Source: Halogeometricum sp. S1BR25-6
GTDB taxonomy: Archaea > Halobacteriota > Halobacteria > Halobacteriales > Haloferacaceae
Assembly (NCBI RefSeq): GCF_031624495.1
Contig: NZ_JAMQOP010000005.1
Location: forward strand, 288,748-352,747
Direction of reading: 5' to 3'
DNA: 64,000 bases
Shown: positions 46,146 to 54,828 of the stretch, one piece after another
How positions within the stretch are numbered: the first letter of the stretch is position 1
Layout of the letters: every line of letters begins with the position of its first letter
Notes under the pieces: generated by a model
The model's database searches: none
Seen by the model: the letters and a program-made list of their open reading frames with translations, nothing else
What the model was told of the DNA's origin: nothing
Made by a program: the position numbers and the translations under genes

Positions 46146-46901
46146 CTACGGGCCGTCGAGTAGTTCTCGGACTCGGTCCGCGCTCCGAGTCAGCGTCGCT
46201 TTGGGGTCTGTCGTCAGGCCATTCTCGTGTATAAGCCACGCTACGTCGGCGTCTGTGGCTGCGTGGACGCACGCCCGGAGGTCCACGACGCCCTCGCCGA
46301 GGTCGACGTGGAGTGTCTTCTCGTCGTCCGGTACTGTGTCGGTGAGGTGGACTAAGGAGATGCGGTCGGCGTAGCGGTCGATGTACGCTGTCGGACTGGC
46401 GCCGCCGTGGCGGGCGAGTCCGACGTCGAACTCTAAACCCAGTCGGTCGTCAGTGCGCGCGGCGAAGGCGTCGTACGCCGTTCCGAACTCGCCCCGCATC
46501 TCGGCGAACTCGTAGGCGTGGTTGTGGTAGTGGGCCTCGAAGCCGTCGTCTGCGAGTCGGTCGGCGAGCGTCGTCAGTTCCTCGGCTGTTGCCTTGACGG
46601 CCGACTCGGAGGTGAATCCCTCCTCGCCGTAGGTGGGGACGACGATTCGTTCACATCCTATCACGTCGTACGCCTCGACAGTCGCCTCGTAGTCGTCCTG
46701 TAGGTCGTCGAGGGGGACGTGCGCGCCGACGGCTTCGAGACCCGTCGATTCGAGAGCGTCGGCAACGGCATCGGGTGACTCCTCACCCAATCCGGCGAAC
46801 TCGACGCCTTCGTACACCGTCTCGGCGACGCGGTCGAGCGTCTCGGTCAGCGGTTCTCCGATCTCTCTGAGCGTGTACAGCTGAATCGCCGGTCGGACCA
46901 T
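46146..46901 (-). CDS. Sugar phosphate isomerase/epimerase, TIM barrel
   Basis: 251 residues from ATG 46901 (VRPAIQLYTLREIGEPLTET). Metal-site motifs: HYHNHAYEF, LEFDVGLARHGG, SLVHLTDT. Fits the xylose-isomerase-like barrel family. Divergently oriented from the RidA gene with 122 bases of shared promoter space. Confidence 0.85.
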   Translation of the reverse strand: MVRPAIQLYTLREIGEPLTETLDRVAETVYEGVEFAGLGEESPDAVADALESTGLEAVGAHVPLDDLQDDYEATVEAYDVIGCERIVVPTYGEEGFTSESAVKATAEELTTLADRLADDGFEAHYHNHAYEFAEMRGEFGTAYDAFAARTDDRLGLEFDVGLARHGGASPTAYIDRYADRISLVHLTDTVPDDEKTLHVDLGEGVVDLRACVHAATDADVAWLIHENGLTTDPKATLTRSADRVRELLDGP

Positions 46902-47023
46902 GATCTGTGGTCGTTTGCTGCCCACAAAGCCGTTCCGCCGCGTATGGGGAGAGCGACTCGGAATCGCCCTGCTTCTTGGAGAGAAACCACTAAGCCTGCC
47001 CCCGTGTTCCTCACGGACGACGG

Positions 47024-47404
47024 ATGAAAGAGATTCACACGGACGCAGCACCCGATAGCATCGGCCCCTTCTCGCAGGGAATCATCGACAGCGGACGAAT
47101 ATTCGTCTCCGGACAGGGTCCAGTCGACCCCGATTCCGGCGAAGTAGTGAGCGAGGACATCGGCGAACAGACCGCACGGACGCTCGAAAATATCGCCGCT
47201 GTACTCGAAGCCGGCGGGAGTTCGCTCGACAGCGTGGTCAAGACGACTGTGTTCGTCACGGACATGTCGAACTACGACGCGATAAACGAGGTATACGCCG
47301 AGTACGTGACCGACCCGTACCCGGCGCGGAGCGCCGTTGAAGTGGCAGACCTTCCCATCGATATCGGCGTCGAGATAGAGGTTATCGCCGCAGTCGAAGA
47401 CTGA
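47024..47404 (+). CDS. ridA: RidA-family enamine/imine deaminase
   Basis: 126 residues, normal length. PDSIGPFSQGIIDSGRIFVS, TARTLENIAAVLEAGGSSLD, VKTTVFVTDMSNYDAINEVY and PYPARSAVEVADLP with the conserved Arg. RidA hydrolyses reactive imines released by PLP-dependent lyases to keto acids plus ammonia. Convergent with the SelA-like PLP gene, only 18 bases away, which supports a shared pathway. Confidence 0.93.
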   Translation: MKEIHTDAAPDSIGPFSQGIIDSGRIFVSGQGPVDPDSGEVVSEDIGEQTARTLENIAAVLEAGGSSLDSVVKTTVFVTDMSNYDAINEVYAEYVTDPYPARSAVEVADLPIDIGVEIEVIAAVED

Positions 47405-47422
47405 CCCGTCGCTCCCGCTTTT

Positions 47423-48631
47423 CTACTCTAGCGCGTTCTGAATTCGTTCGGCGACGTACCCCGCTTCCTCGTCGGTGAGACACATCGGATTCACCGTGAA
47501 GGCGTCGTCCAACAGGTCGTCGGACCCGACGAAGATGCGCGGGTTCTCCGTTCTAAGTGACCCGACGAGTTCGACGGCGTCGGTGCCGGCCGCTGCGGGG
47601 TCGACCTCGACGTGTACCTCCGGTGCGACCATCAGTTTGCCACCGGGTTCGCGGCGCGTCGTCACGCCCGCTATTTCGTCGAGTCCCTTCTCGACGATGT
47701 CGAGGCGGGCGTTCCACTCCTCGTCCAACGCGTCTTGATCCTCTTCGACGAACGCCTCCAGTGCCGCGATGAGACCGACGACCTCCTCCTTTCCGACTTT
47801 CAGCGGGCGGCCGATTCCCTGCCGGGGGACGCCCGCCAGCGACGCCTTGTCGAACAGTTCGGTCGGTGGTTCCCAGACGGACTCGGCGACGTGCATATCG
47901 AGGTGTTGCAGAGCGGCCGAACGGACGTATTCCTGCCTGCCTGCTAGGATACCGGTCGTCTGCGGACCGCGGATAGCCTTCCCGCCGCTGAAGACGACCA
48001 TGTCCGCGCCCGCGTCGACGAACGCGGAGAGATTCTCGCGCGGCGGTACCTCGGCGGCGGCGTCGACGATGACCGGGACGTCATGATCGTGAGCGACTCG
48101 GATCACCTCTTCGAGGGGCGGCGTGCTGAACGCCTTCTCCATGTAGCCGACGGCGACGGTATCCTCGGTGATGGCGTCGGCTATCTCCCACGGTTCGGTA
48201 CTGTTCGACCCCGTGCCGAGATAGTTGTCGTTGTTCCCGACGTCGACGATTCTCGCGCCCGCCGCGCGGAACGCGTGGTCGTAACCGTTGCGGTGGGTGC
48301 GCGGCATCACTATCTCGTCTGCGATTCCTTCCGTCTCGGGCAGTCGTGACATCGTCCCCAAGTCGTCGCCGGCGATGGCGGCGGCGGCGGCGAGCGTCAT
48401 ACAGGCGGCCGCACCGCTTCCGACGTATCCAGCCTCCGCGCCCGTCACCTCCGAGATGAGTTCACCCGCCCGAACCTGCAGGTCCGAAAGGCGGACGAAC
48501 GATTCCGCGGCGCGACTCATCGCCTCGACGGCCTCGGGTCGGATGAGGCTCCCGCCGATTCGCGTCTTCGTCCCCGCTGCGTTGACGACGCGCGGCACGC
48601 CCAACTCCTCGTAGATGGTCTCTTCTTGCAT
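47423..48631 (-). CDS. PLP-dependent SelA-like lyase (D-glucosaminate-type ammonia-lyase family)
   Basis: 402 residues. EELGVPRVVNAAGTKTRIGG, VTGAEAGYVGSGAAACMTLA, DAAAEVPP and the PLP lysine in VVFSGGKAIRGPQTTGILAG. This selenocysteine-synthase-like fold group includes DgaE, which removes ammonia from amino-sugar acids. Archaeal selenocysteine is not made this way, so a catabolic lyase is favoured. Neighbouring RidA fits imine release. Confidence 0.8.
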   Translation of the reverse strand: MQEETIYEELGVPRVVNAAGTKTRIGGSLIRPEAVEAMSRAAESFVRLSDLQVRAGELISEVTGAEAGYVGSGAAACMTLAAAAAIAGDDLGTMSRLPETEGIADEIVMPRTHRNGYDHAFRAAGARIVDVGNNDNYLGTGSNSTEPWEIADAITEDTVAVGYMEKAFSTPPLEEVIRVAHDHDVPVIVDAAAEVPPRENLSAFVDAGADMVVFSGGKAIRGPQTTGILAGRQEYVRSAALQHLDMHVAESVWEPPTELFDKASLAGVPRQGIGRPLKVGKEEVVGLIAALEAFVEEDQDALDEEWNARLDIVEKGLDEIAGVTTRREPGGKLMVAPEVHVEVDPAAAGTDAVELVGSLRTENPRIFVGSDDLLDDAFTVNPMCLTDEEAGYVAERIQNALE

Positions 48632-48735
48632 GTCGAATCTACGTGTGCCTGCGCATCCGCGGGTTATGAAACGTGGTGTCCGTCACCGTACCCGTTGCGT
48701 TCATCGTTAGGAATGTCCCCGATGAGAGGTTCGTC

Positions 48736-49818
48736 TCAGTGCTCAGTTCCGCGCACCTCGCCGTCCGGCGTGACTGTGCCAACGGCCGAGAGACCACCGT
48801 ATATCGCCGCGACGAACTCCGCCTCCACCGTCTCGCCGGGTTCGAGTGTTTTCACCGTGCCCGTCTCGTGTTGTCCGGGCGTGTCGCCGGGATAAGCGGT
48901 GGTCGGTTCGAGGCCGACGTTGTACGTCCGATTCCAAAACGGCGACTCCTCGTATCCGCCAAACGGTTGCCAGTACCACAGCGTCTCGAACGGATCCGTC
49001 GGGAAACGCAGAGCGAAGCCGAGGTCAAGGTCCGGGTTCGTCAGTGCGTACCAGCCGTCTTCGAGGTCGAGAGCGTACGCCAGGTCGTGAATGCCCGCAT
49101 CTCTTCCGGGAATATCGGTCGACAGGTCCACTTCTCCGCCGTCGTCGCCGGGCGCGGCCGGCCAGTCGAACTCGGCACCGCTCTCTAGTCGACGGTTCGG
49201 ATAGCCGTCGCCATACTCCTCGACGACACCGCGACGGGCGGGCACGTCCAATCGTGCCCCCGGTGCGAGCAACGGCGCACCGAGGGCGATGTGCTGCTGC
49301 CACGCGTACTCAAGTTCCACCTCGCCCTCGTTCGTGACGGACTCCGCGATGCGAAGTCGCGACTCGCCGGCGCGGAGCGTCAGGTCGCGTACGACTCTGA
49401 ACGGGTAGCGCACGAGTTCGACGGTGAGACGGACGGTGACAACCTCCTCGTCGGCGCGCACGACTGACGCGTCCCACGGGAGCAACGCACTCTCACCGTG
49501 GAGGCCGTACGCACTCCCTGCGATTTCGTGACCACCGCCAGCGTTCGGGAGATTTGTCTGCCACCCGCCCGGATAGTGGTCGTTCCACGTCGAGTTCGGT
49601 TCGGAGGGGAGGTACCGCTCCGCCGGTGGGTGCCAGTTATGCGGTGTGTGCCACATGACATCCACGTCGGTACGCTTGTCGCGAAACGAGATGATATCGC
49701 CGCCTTTCCCCGGCAACAGGATAACTCGGAGATGAGCGTTTTCCAAGAGTATCGTGTCGAGGCCTCGGTACGTAAACTCGGTCGAGACGCGGACGCCGCT
49801 GTTCCAGCTAGGACGCAT
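48736..49818 (-). CDS. Aldose-1-epimerase-like protein
   Basis: 360 residues. FTYRGLDTILLENAHLRVIL and PGKGGDIISFRDKRTDVDVM resemble the mutarotase beta-sandwich; NWHPPAERYLPSEPN, PGGWQTNLPNAGGG and GLHGESALLPWD hold possible active-site H and E. Probably interconverts anomers or binds the sugar of the island. First possible ATG used; a later GTG near residue 11 is an alternative. Confidence 0.7.
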   Translation of the reverse strand: MRPSWNSGVRVSTEFTYRGLDTILLENAHLRVILLPGKGGDIISFRDKRTDVDVMWHTPHNWHPPAERYLPSEPNSTWNDHYPGGWQTNLPNAGGGHEIAGSAYGLHGESALLPWDASVVRADEEVVTVRLTVELVRYPFRVVRDLTLRAGESRLRIAESVTNEGEVELEYAWQQHIALGAPLLAPGARLDVPARRGVVEEYGDGYPNRRLESGAEFDWPAAPGDDGGEVDLSTDIPGRDAGIHDLAYALDLEDGWYALTNPDLDLGFALRFPTDPFETLWYWQPFGGYEESPFWNRTYNVGLEPTTAYPGDTPGQHETGTVKTLEPGETVEAEFVAAIYGGLSAVGTVTPDGEVRGTEH

Positions 49819-50162
49819 ACATCTGGGTATATTCGGTGGATGTTAACAGTCCTATCGGTCCTATATGTGTTCTCCGTTGAGACTCGTGGAAGAGTTCGAT
49901 GAAGAAAGCGGTTCTTGACTTTATCCTTGAGTATGGTGTATTAACAAACCCACACACGTGGTATTAGTTCAGCGACTCTGAGACGCTCTTCAGTTGGTTG
50001 TTTGTAGAAATCAGTACACAGAATCTCTACGAGTTTCAGGAGCGACGTAGTAGTATCGCGTATAACAGTTTATTGTGGCCTTGAGAGAATAGTCGACTAG
50101 TGCTGTGGGCCTCGCTCGGAGACCATCACTTTCCAATATCCGAGATTCAGTAACTCACATAT
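49819..50162. other. AT-rich intergenic boundary
   Basis: No gene seen. Base composition changes from GC-rich metabolic DNA to AT-richer plasmid-like DNA here. It contains the promoter area of the epimerase-like gene (TATATT near 49830). Confidence 0.5.
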
Positions 50163-50615
50163 TCACTGATCTGCATCCTGATTTGCTAGTTCGCGAATCT
50201 TTTCTTTCGTCTCCTCTCCATGTTCGCTGAATGCTACCTCGAAGACGCCGCGATAGAAGTGTTTGTTCTTTTCTAGAGTGAGGCCCTCGCGTTTCAATTG
50301 CTTCTTGAGACGCGTAAACGTAATTTCGATGTCCTCGCTCTGTTCCGGTTCAACATATATCGTAGCTGAATCCCAGTCCTCCCGGATGTTCAGCGGTTCA
50401 TCGTCTGATTCTTCTGTTTCATTCGTGGATGATTCAGTGGTTGCCGTGGATTCGGTTCTCTGCTCGTTCGACTGTTTTTCAGCGGCTGCCCCGGTATCGC
50501 GATTCTCTGCCTCCGATTCTACTGGCGTTTCCGCGGTCTCCTCTTCGCTGTTTGCGTTCTCGTTGTCCCCTCCGTCTGAAGGATTCTCGAATCGCTCGTC
50601 CATTCCTCGAGGCAT
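50163..50615 (-). CDS. ParA-partner protein, acidic N-terminus, candidate DNA-binding partner
   Basis: 150 residues, two bases after the ParA stop. The first 80 residues are Glu/Asn/Thr-rich and disordered. The C-terminal part (YVEPEQSEDIEITFTRLKKQ, LKREGLTLEKNKHFYRGVFE) is compact and may bind DNA or ParA. No family recognised. By position it takes the place of ParB. Confidence 0.65.
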   Translation of the reverse strand: MPRGMDERFENPSDGGDNENANSEEETAETPVESEAENRDTGAAAEKQSNEQRTESTATTESSTNETEESDDEPLNIREDWDSATIYVEPEQSEDIEITFTRLKKQLKREGLTLEKNKHFYRGVFEVAFSEHGEETKEKIRELANQDADQ

Positions 50616-50617
50616 AT

Positions 50618-51529
50618 TTACGCCTCCACCTGCGTCTTGTCGAACGCTCGTTCCATCGTCTCTGCAATCTCTAGGAAGACGTCACGCTCTACTTGCTGGT
50701 CGTTCGGATCCTCCCATTCGAAGATGTCTCGTCCGTTGTCCCATGCACGCTGAATCGCCACCCGCATCGGAAGTTTGAAAATCGGTGCCATCGACGCGAA
50801 CGACTCGTCGAAGGCGTTGAGGAACTTTTTCGACTGACCGTCGTCTCGATACATGTTCGCCAGCAGTCCGACGATTGCAATCTCGATCTGCTGATTGTCC
50901 TCGATGGATTCCAGCTGGTCCCACAGGTCGTCCAGCGCATCTCGTGATGTTGCTTGGGTCTGCGCGGCCAAGAAGACGTTCTGCGCCGCGATGAACGCCG
51001 CGTCCGTCAAGACAGAGAGGTCTGGAGGGCAGTCGATCAAAATGAAATCGTAGTCGTAGCCGTCGTCGACCATTCCTTCGAGGGCCAGTTTCAGCGAAAG
51101 ACGAGCGCTGGCGTCATCCATCCAGTCTCGTGCCAGACCCATGTCTTTGTGACTGGGAATTAGGTCGAAGTTCAGGTGGTCGTACTCTCCGGTTTCGATT
51201 ACGATTTCCGACAGTCTAGTATCGTGTGTACGTGGGTTATCAACGAGTACGTCGAGGAGGTTTGCGTCATCGCTGACTAGGGTGTTGGGGAGGTCGTTCT
51301 TCGGACTCGAAGGGTCGTTATCGTCGCCTGGACCCAGCCCCAGTCCCTTCGTCATGTCGGCTTGTGGGTCCATATCGATCGCGAGAACGTTGTGGTCGCG
51401 AGTAGCAAGTGCTGCTGCGCTGTTGATGGTAGCCGTTGTCTTCCCGGTCCCGCCTTTCTGATTTCCAAAGGCGATTGTGGGGATGCCAGTCGAGGGTGTA
51501 GCGCCCCATCCACGAGGTGACTCGCTCAT
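50618..51529 (-). CDS. parA: ParA-family partition ATPase
   Basis: 303 residues. Deviant Walker A QKGGTGKTTATINSAAALAT at residues about 24-43, switch DMDPQADMTKGLGL, Walker B ILIDCPPDLSVLTDAAFIAA. Type Ib-like plasmid partition ATPase; no HTH extension. Next to the iteron field that is a likely centromere or operator. Confidence 0.93.
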   Translation of the reverse strand: MSESPRGWGATPSTGIPTIAFGNQKGGTGKTTATINSAAALATRDHNVLAIDMDPQADMTKGLGLGPGDDNDPSSPKNDLPNTLVSDDANLLDVLVDNPRTHDTRLSEIVIETGEYDHLNFDLIPSHKDMGLARDWMDDASARLSLKLALEGMVDDGYDYDFILIDCPPDLSVLTDAAFIAAQNVFLAAQTQATSRDALDDLWDQLESIEDNQQIEIAIVGLLANMYRDDGQSKKFLNAFDESFASMAPIFKLPMRVAIQRAWDNGRDIFEWEDPNDQQVERDVFLEIAETMERAFDKTQVEA

Positions 51530-52140
51530 AATTCGATCATTGAATCAATGACTCATAAATCCGCGTCAGACAATCCATCGTAGCTCTCAACCTGTTTTAT
51601 CGAATATGCGTGTGTGAGGGGTTGTAAATGTTATCTCGCACTTTCTTCTTTTAGTCACTGAATCCTTGATTCAATGATTCATAATGTATAGGTTTCATTG
51701 ATTCACTGATTTACTTCACAGGCTAATAGATTCTTGAATCCTCAGTCCAGGGCTACGCTCGTCTCACTGATTCAATGATTCAATGATTGCACCATTCACC
51801 GATTCTATGATACTCGTTCTTTTTGTATCGTCACTGATTCCTGAATCTCTGACTTTCTATTCCAGCTATTACTTCATGGAACCCATGATTCATTGATTCA
51901 TTTACTGACCATAGAATGACCTGGGGAAATCGGAGGTTAATGATACGGCCTCTCTCCGAAGGCTAAGTCAGTGTTTTAGGAACTCACTGATTCAATGATT
52001 CAAATATTCCTGGACCTCCTGATCCTTATCTCTGTGCCGTCACTATTCTCGGAGTCCTGTAATCTCTGACTCTTTATTTCCAATAACCACTACTTCATGG
52101 AATCCGTGATTCATTGATCCATTACTCAGTTACTAACCCT
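51530..52140. repeat. Iteron field (TGATTCAnTGATTCA) upstream of parA
   Basis: The heptad TGATTCA and its complement recur many times, often as pairs with a one-base spacer, e.g. about 51668-51690, 51769-51790, 51885-51900, 51985-52001 and 52106-52118. No coding frame of interest. Such arrays serve as partition centromere or plasmid-initiator binding sites. Not CRISPR, since units touch and no fixed spacers occur. Confidence 0.75.
51826..51969. repeat. Imperfect direct repeat, copy 1
   Basis: Matches 52033-52197 with small indels, beginning TCGTCACTGATTC... and ending CTCTCCGAAGGCT. Copy 2 includes the 3' end of the integrase remnant; copy 1 has the same tail without the gene, so the duplication spread the iterons. 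Confidence 0.7.
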
Positions 52141-52197
52141 GGAATGGCCACGAGAAGATCGGAAGTTGATGCTAGGTCTTCTCTCCGAAGGCTTCGT
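52033..52197. repeat. Imperfect direct repeat, copy 2
   Basis: Partner of 51826-51969. Includes the 'ACTTCATGGAA' and 'GTGATTCATTGAT' blocks and reaches into the last codons of the integrase remnant at TCTCTCCGAAGGCT. Confidence 0.7.
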
Positions 52198-52696
52198 CTA
52201 GCAGTTCCCGCATGAACTCGCGGCGGACTCGGCGAGAACGCGACTCTGAGAGGTAATTCTGCATTACCACTTGAGGATCACTACTTCCCTGTTCTGCAGC
52301 GATTTCGTCGACACCTTCGAGGACTGCTGTATAGGTATCGTACCAGAAGCGACGACAGAGCTGCGGACTCGGCCACTCTCCCTCGATTCGCTCGGGAAGG
52401 CCTGCTTTCGATGCAAGCTTCTGAAACCAATTTCGAATCGTATCTCGGGTGACGTACGGCGTTTCTCCCTGTAAGGAGGGGAACAAGTACCCAGTCCATG
52501 TCTCCTCTTCCGCTAGCTCGTTGATTTGAGAGTCGAGTACGTCCATTCCATACAGAAGAGATACCTCACCAGGCCCATTCTTGCGGCTCTCGAACGTGAT
52601 GAAGGGGACAGTCGTGCTCTGGTCCCGGTAGCGGTGAGCGAAAGGGATTGTATAGGGATGGTTGTGCTGTGGTATCGGCGCACTCAGTGTGACCAG
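52172..52696 (-). pseudogene. Tyrosine integrase, C-terminal remnant
   Basis: The frame open from 52696 reads integrase-like sequence well before the first ATG at 52546: HNHPYTIPFAHRYRDQSTTV, PFITFESRKNGPGEVSLLYG, then SLQGETPYVTRDTIRNWFQK, LCRRFWYDTYTAVL and the probable catalytic MQNYLSE. A stop at 52697-52699 precedes, and the N-terminal half with the first catalytic Arg is missing. A relic of a phage-type recombinase. Confidence 0.75.
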
Positions 52697-52818
52697 TCAG
52701 CATGATTACCCAGAAACTATAGAATTGCGCACAGAGCGGTTGAGAGTTCTCGATCTTTAGCTCAGCGAGGTTCACTTTCAGATTCCATAAGCATGGTTTC
52801 GAGGCGTATGAGGCCTAG

Positions 52819-53028
52819 GAAAACGATCTTCTGGACTACGAAGGTGGAATCGTGACCCACGAGTTCCTCCGGACGCTCGCCAGCTATCTCGAACCAGATG
52901 AGGAATTCGACATTCAGACGGCTGGGTTCACGAAGTGTCGATTCCCGGTGCTAGCCAAACGGTACGTCGTTCACAACGATGAGGTCTTCCACGCAGACCT
53001 CAGTTCCCTCGAGCCGATTAAGCGGTAG
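52819..53028 (+). pseudogene. Gene fragment, unknown haloarchaeal protein
   Basis: Frame without ATG, open after a TAG, reading LLDYEGGIVTHEFLRTLASY, LEPDEEFDIQTAGFTKCRFP and HADLSSLEPIKR. Amino-acid usage is normal for real coding sequence here, so it is probably the 3' end of a lost gene. A GTG start near 52848 would give about 60 codons. Confidence 0.45.
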
Positions 53029-53059
53029 TTGTCTTTCATCCCCCGAGAGGGGTGCGGGG
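53024..53059 (+). promoter_or_regulatory. Shared upstream G/C element, copy 1
   Basis: GGTAGTTGTCTTTC followed by CCCCCGAGAGGGGTGCGGGG, 38 bases before the truncated DUF6735-like gene. The same element occurs at 56612-56645 and 59702-59736. Confidence 0.5.
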
Positions 53060-53097
53060 CGATCCAGTACGAGCATCGTCCCGTGAGGTGACTGAAG

Positions 53098-53235
53098 ATG
53101 GGACATCGCGCACTCGTTGCGTACGAACGTACCGATGGCACGTACACTCTCCACTACTCTCACTGGGGAGCTGCGAACCCCAAACTGAAGCACCACATCA
53201 CAGCGGAGACGCCGTCGGTGGGTGGTTTGTACTAA
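53098..53235 (+). pseudogene. DUF6735-like protein, truncated to 45 aa
   Basis: MGHRALVAYERTDGTYTLHY and SHWGAANPKLKHHIT is the recognisable N-terminus of a haloarchaeal family I recall as DUF6735, normally around 200 residues. Here it stops after 45 codons (VGGLY). No continuation in other frames downstream, where the MNT gene starts. Truncated, probably by insertion of the toxin-antitoxin cassette. Confidence 0.6.
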
Positions 53236-53305
53236 ATGTCGTCTGGGTCCGCATACAATCCAATGCGGGGGAATTCTTTTGTGACGATACGCCGTCGGTT
53301 CACGT

Positions 53306-53737
53306 ATGAGCAAGGGCGACGAGGATTCGGCACTGTTCGCCTCGCTTGAAGAGTCGGCGTGCCCCGACCCGGACGTCGAGTTCGTGGTCGCGTTCGGGTC
53401 CCAAGTCACCGGAGAGGCGACTGACGCATCCGATTTCGATATCGCCGTCAAATTCTCCGACGATCTCTCGAGCAGCGAACGATTCGAAAAGCGGTGTTTC
53501 CTGTCGGGAGATCTTCAGCAAGAGGAATGGCCATTCATCGACATCTCGGACATTGAAACGCTTCCTCTCGACATCGCGCACGACGCTGTCAACGGGACGC
53601 TCGTCTGCGGTGACAAGGACGCGTTTGAGCAGTTCAGGATAGACATCGAAGCGACGTTCGGTGACCAACGTGACGACCTTCGCCGCCAGCAGCGTGCCGT
53701 GATCGACCGGATCGCGGAGGACGGACTGCGTGGCTGA
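53306..53737 (+). CDS. MNT-type nucleotidyltransferase antitoxin (MntA-like)
   Basis: 143 residues. VEFVVAFGSQVTGEATDASD, then DFDIAVKF is the minimal nucleotidyltransferase signature GS...DxD. In type VII systems MntA AMPylates the HEPN toxin and silences it. Overlaps the HEPN gene by eight bases. Confidence 0.88.
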   Translation: MSKGDEDSALFASLEESACPDPDVEFVVAFGSQVTGEATDASDFDIAVKFSDDLSSSERFEKRCFLSGDLQQEEWPFIDISDIETLPLDIAHDAVNGTLVCGDKDAFEQFRIDIEATFGDQRDDLRRQQRAVIDRIAEDGLRG

Positions 53738-54158
53738 TACGCGAGTCGTCTCGATCAAACTCGAACAGATCGAGCAGTACCATGGCGAACTGACTGAGAA
53801 GCAGAAGACGCTGTCTCGCGACGAATTTCTCCAGAACACAACTGAACAGCGTGCTGTTGAGCGGATGTTCGAGAACGCTATCCAAGCGTGTTCCGACCTC
53901 GCCCAACACATCGCAACACGCGATTTCGGATACGACGGAAGTACCGCTAAGGAAGCGATCCGTGTCCTGTTCCGAGAGGGCGTTATCGAGGAACAGACGA
54001 TGACGACGCTCGTCTCCGCGGTCGGGTTCAGGAACGTTCTCGCACACGAGTATGGGCATGTCGATGTAGAAGAGGTGTACGAAACGCTTCAAACAGGACT
54101 CACGGTGTACGATACATACAGTCAACAGATCGCCTCGTGGGTTCGGGACCAAGCGTAG
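53730..54158 (+). CDS. HEPN-domain toxin (HepT-like)
   Basis: 142 residues, GTG start inside the antitoxin gene. VGFRNVLAHEYGHVDVEEVY carries the HEPN RNase motif R-N-x3-H followed by the tyrosine that MntA modifies. All-helical. RNA cleavage is the family activity; the target is unknown. Confidence 0.88.
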   Translation: MADTRVVSIKLEQIEQYHGELTEKQKTLSRDEFLQNTTEQRAVERMFENAIQACSDLAQHIATRDFGYDGSTAKEAIRVLFREGVIEEQTMTTLVSAVGFRNVLAHEYGHVDVEEVYETLQTGLTVYDTYSQQIASWVRDQA

Positions 54159-54271
54159 AGGCATCACGGGAGCCGAAATTTCGGTGTTGGAATCTGATCC
54201 TCTCGCATAGCACCAGACTCAATGAGAGTCTGTTGGCCGCCTGATCACCACTACAATAGAGAAAAGAATAG

Positions 54272-54284
54272 TTTCCTCAGGAAA
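54272..54284. promoter_or_regulatory. Operator-like inverted repeat before the second toxin-antitoxin pair
   Basis: TTTCC-TCA-GGAAA palindrome just upstream of an AT-rich TATA-like spot (AAATTATTT), about 32 bases before the regulator ATG. Suits autorepression by the HTH antitoxin. Confidence 0.4.
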
Positions 54285-54315
54285 TTATTTGCAGTTACAG
54301 TACGTAGCATCCAGT

Positions 54316-54828
54316 ATGACCGAGACGTGGGATGACGTCAACGAGCAGGTCAAAGCGGACTGGAAAGACGACACCACGCCATTCGAGCGGGTATACGAAA
54401 TCATTGAGCAGACTCACGACGGACAATCGGCAGCCGAGATCGCCAACCGTGCCCTCGTGAGCGAGCCGACGGCCCGGCGTCACTGCAAGTCACTCGTGAA
54501 CACAGGCTTCGCCGAGACGGAACCAGACGGTCAAACGACATTGTACCGTCGCAATAGCGACCGGATTCTGATGTCCCGGATCCGGGAACTCCGCGAGGAG
54601 ACGAATCGGACAGAGCTGCTTGAGGGCATCAAGGAGATGAAAGCCGAGGTTCGTCGCTACGAGAATCGCTACGACGTAGTGTCACCCGAGGAGCTCGCCC
54701 AGCAACTTGACGCCGACGAAACGGAGGGCTGGGACGATCTCACTGCGTGGCGGACGACGCGACAGAATCTCGCGGTCGCCCAAGCAGCACTCGCCTACGA
54801 CGAGGCCAGTCACCAGCTCGCTGTATGA
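54316..54828 (+). CDS. HTH protein, probable antitoxin to TumE-like toxin
   Basis: 170 residues from ATG 54316. Winged HTH at about 30-75 (QTHDGQSAAEIANRALVSEP, TARRHCKSLVNTGFAETEPD), then a long helical region (RELREETNRTELLEGIKEMK). Family recalled as DUF7342 in haloarchaea. Overlaps the next gene by four bases. Confidence 0.7.
   Translation: MTETWDDVNEQVKADWKDDTTPFERVYEIIEQTHDGQSAAEIANRALVSEPTARRHCKSLVNTGFAETEPDGQTTLYRRNSDRILMSRIRELREETNRTELLEGIKEMKAEVRRYENRYDVVSPEELAQQLDADETEGWDDLTAWRTTRQNLAVAQAALAYDEASHQLAV

Noticed and set aside
47423..48631. Selenocysteine synthase (SelA)
   Set aside because: Archaea make selenocysteine by another route, and the RidA and sugar gene context favours a DgaE-like lyase.
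51530..52140. CRISPR-like array of short repeats
   Set aside because: Units are 7-15 bases, overlap or abut, vary in spacing and occur in both orientations; no cas genes nearby. Iterons explain it better.
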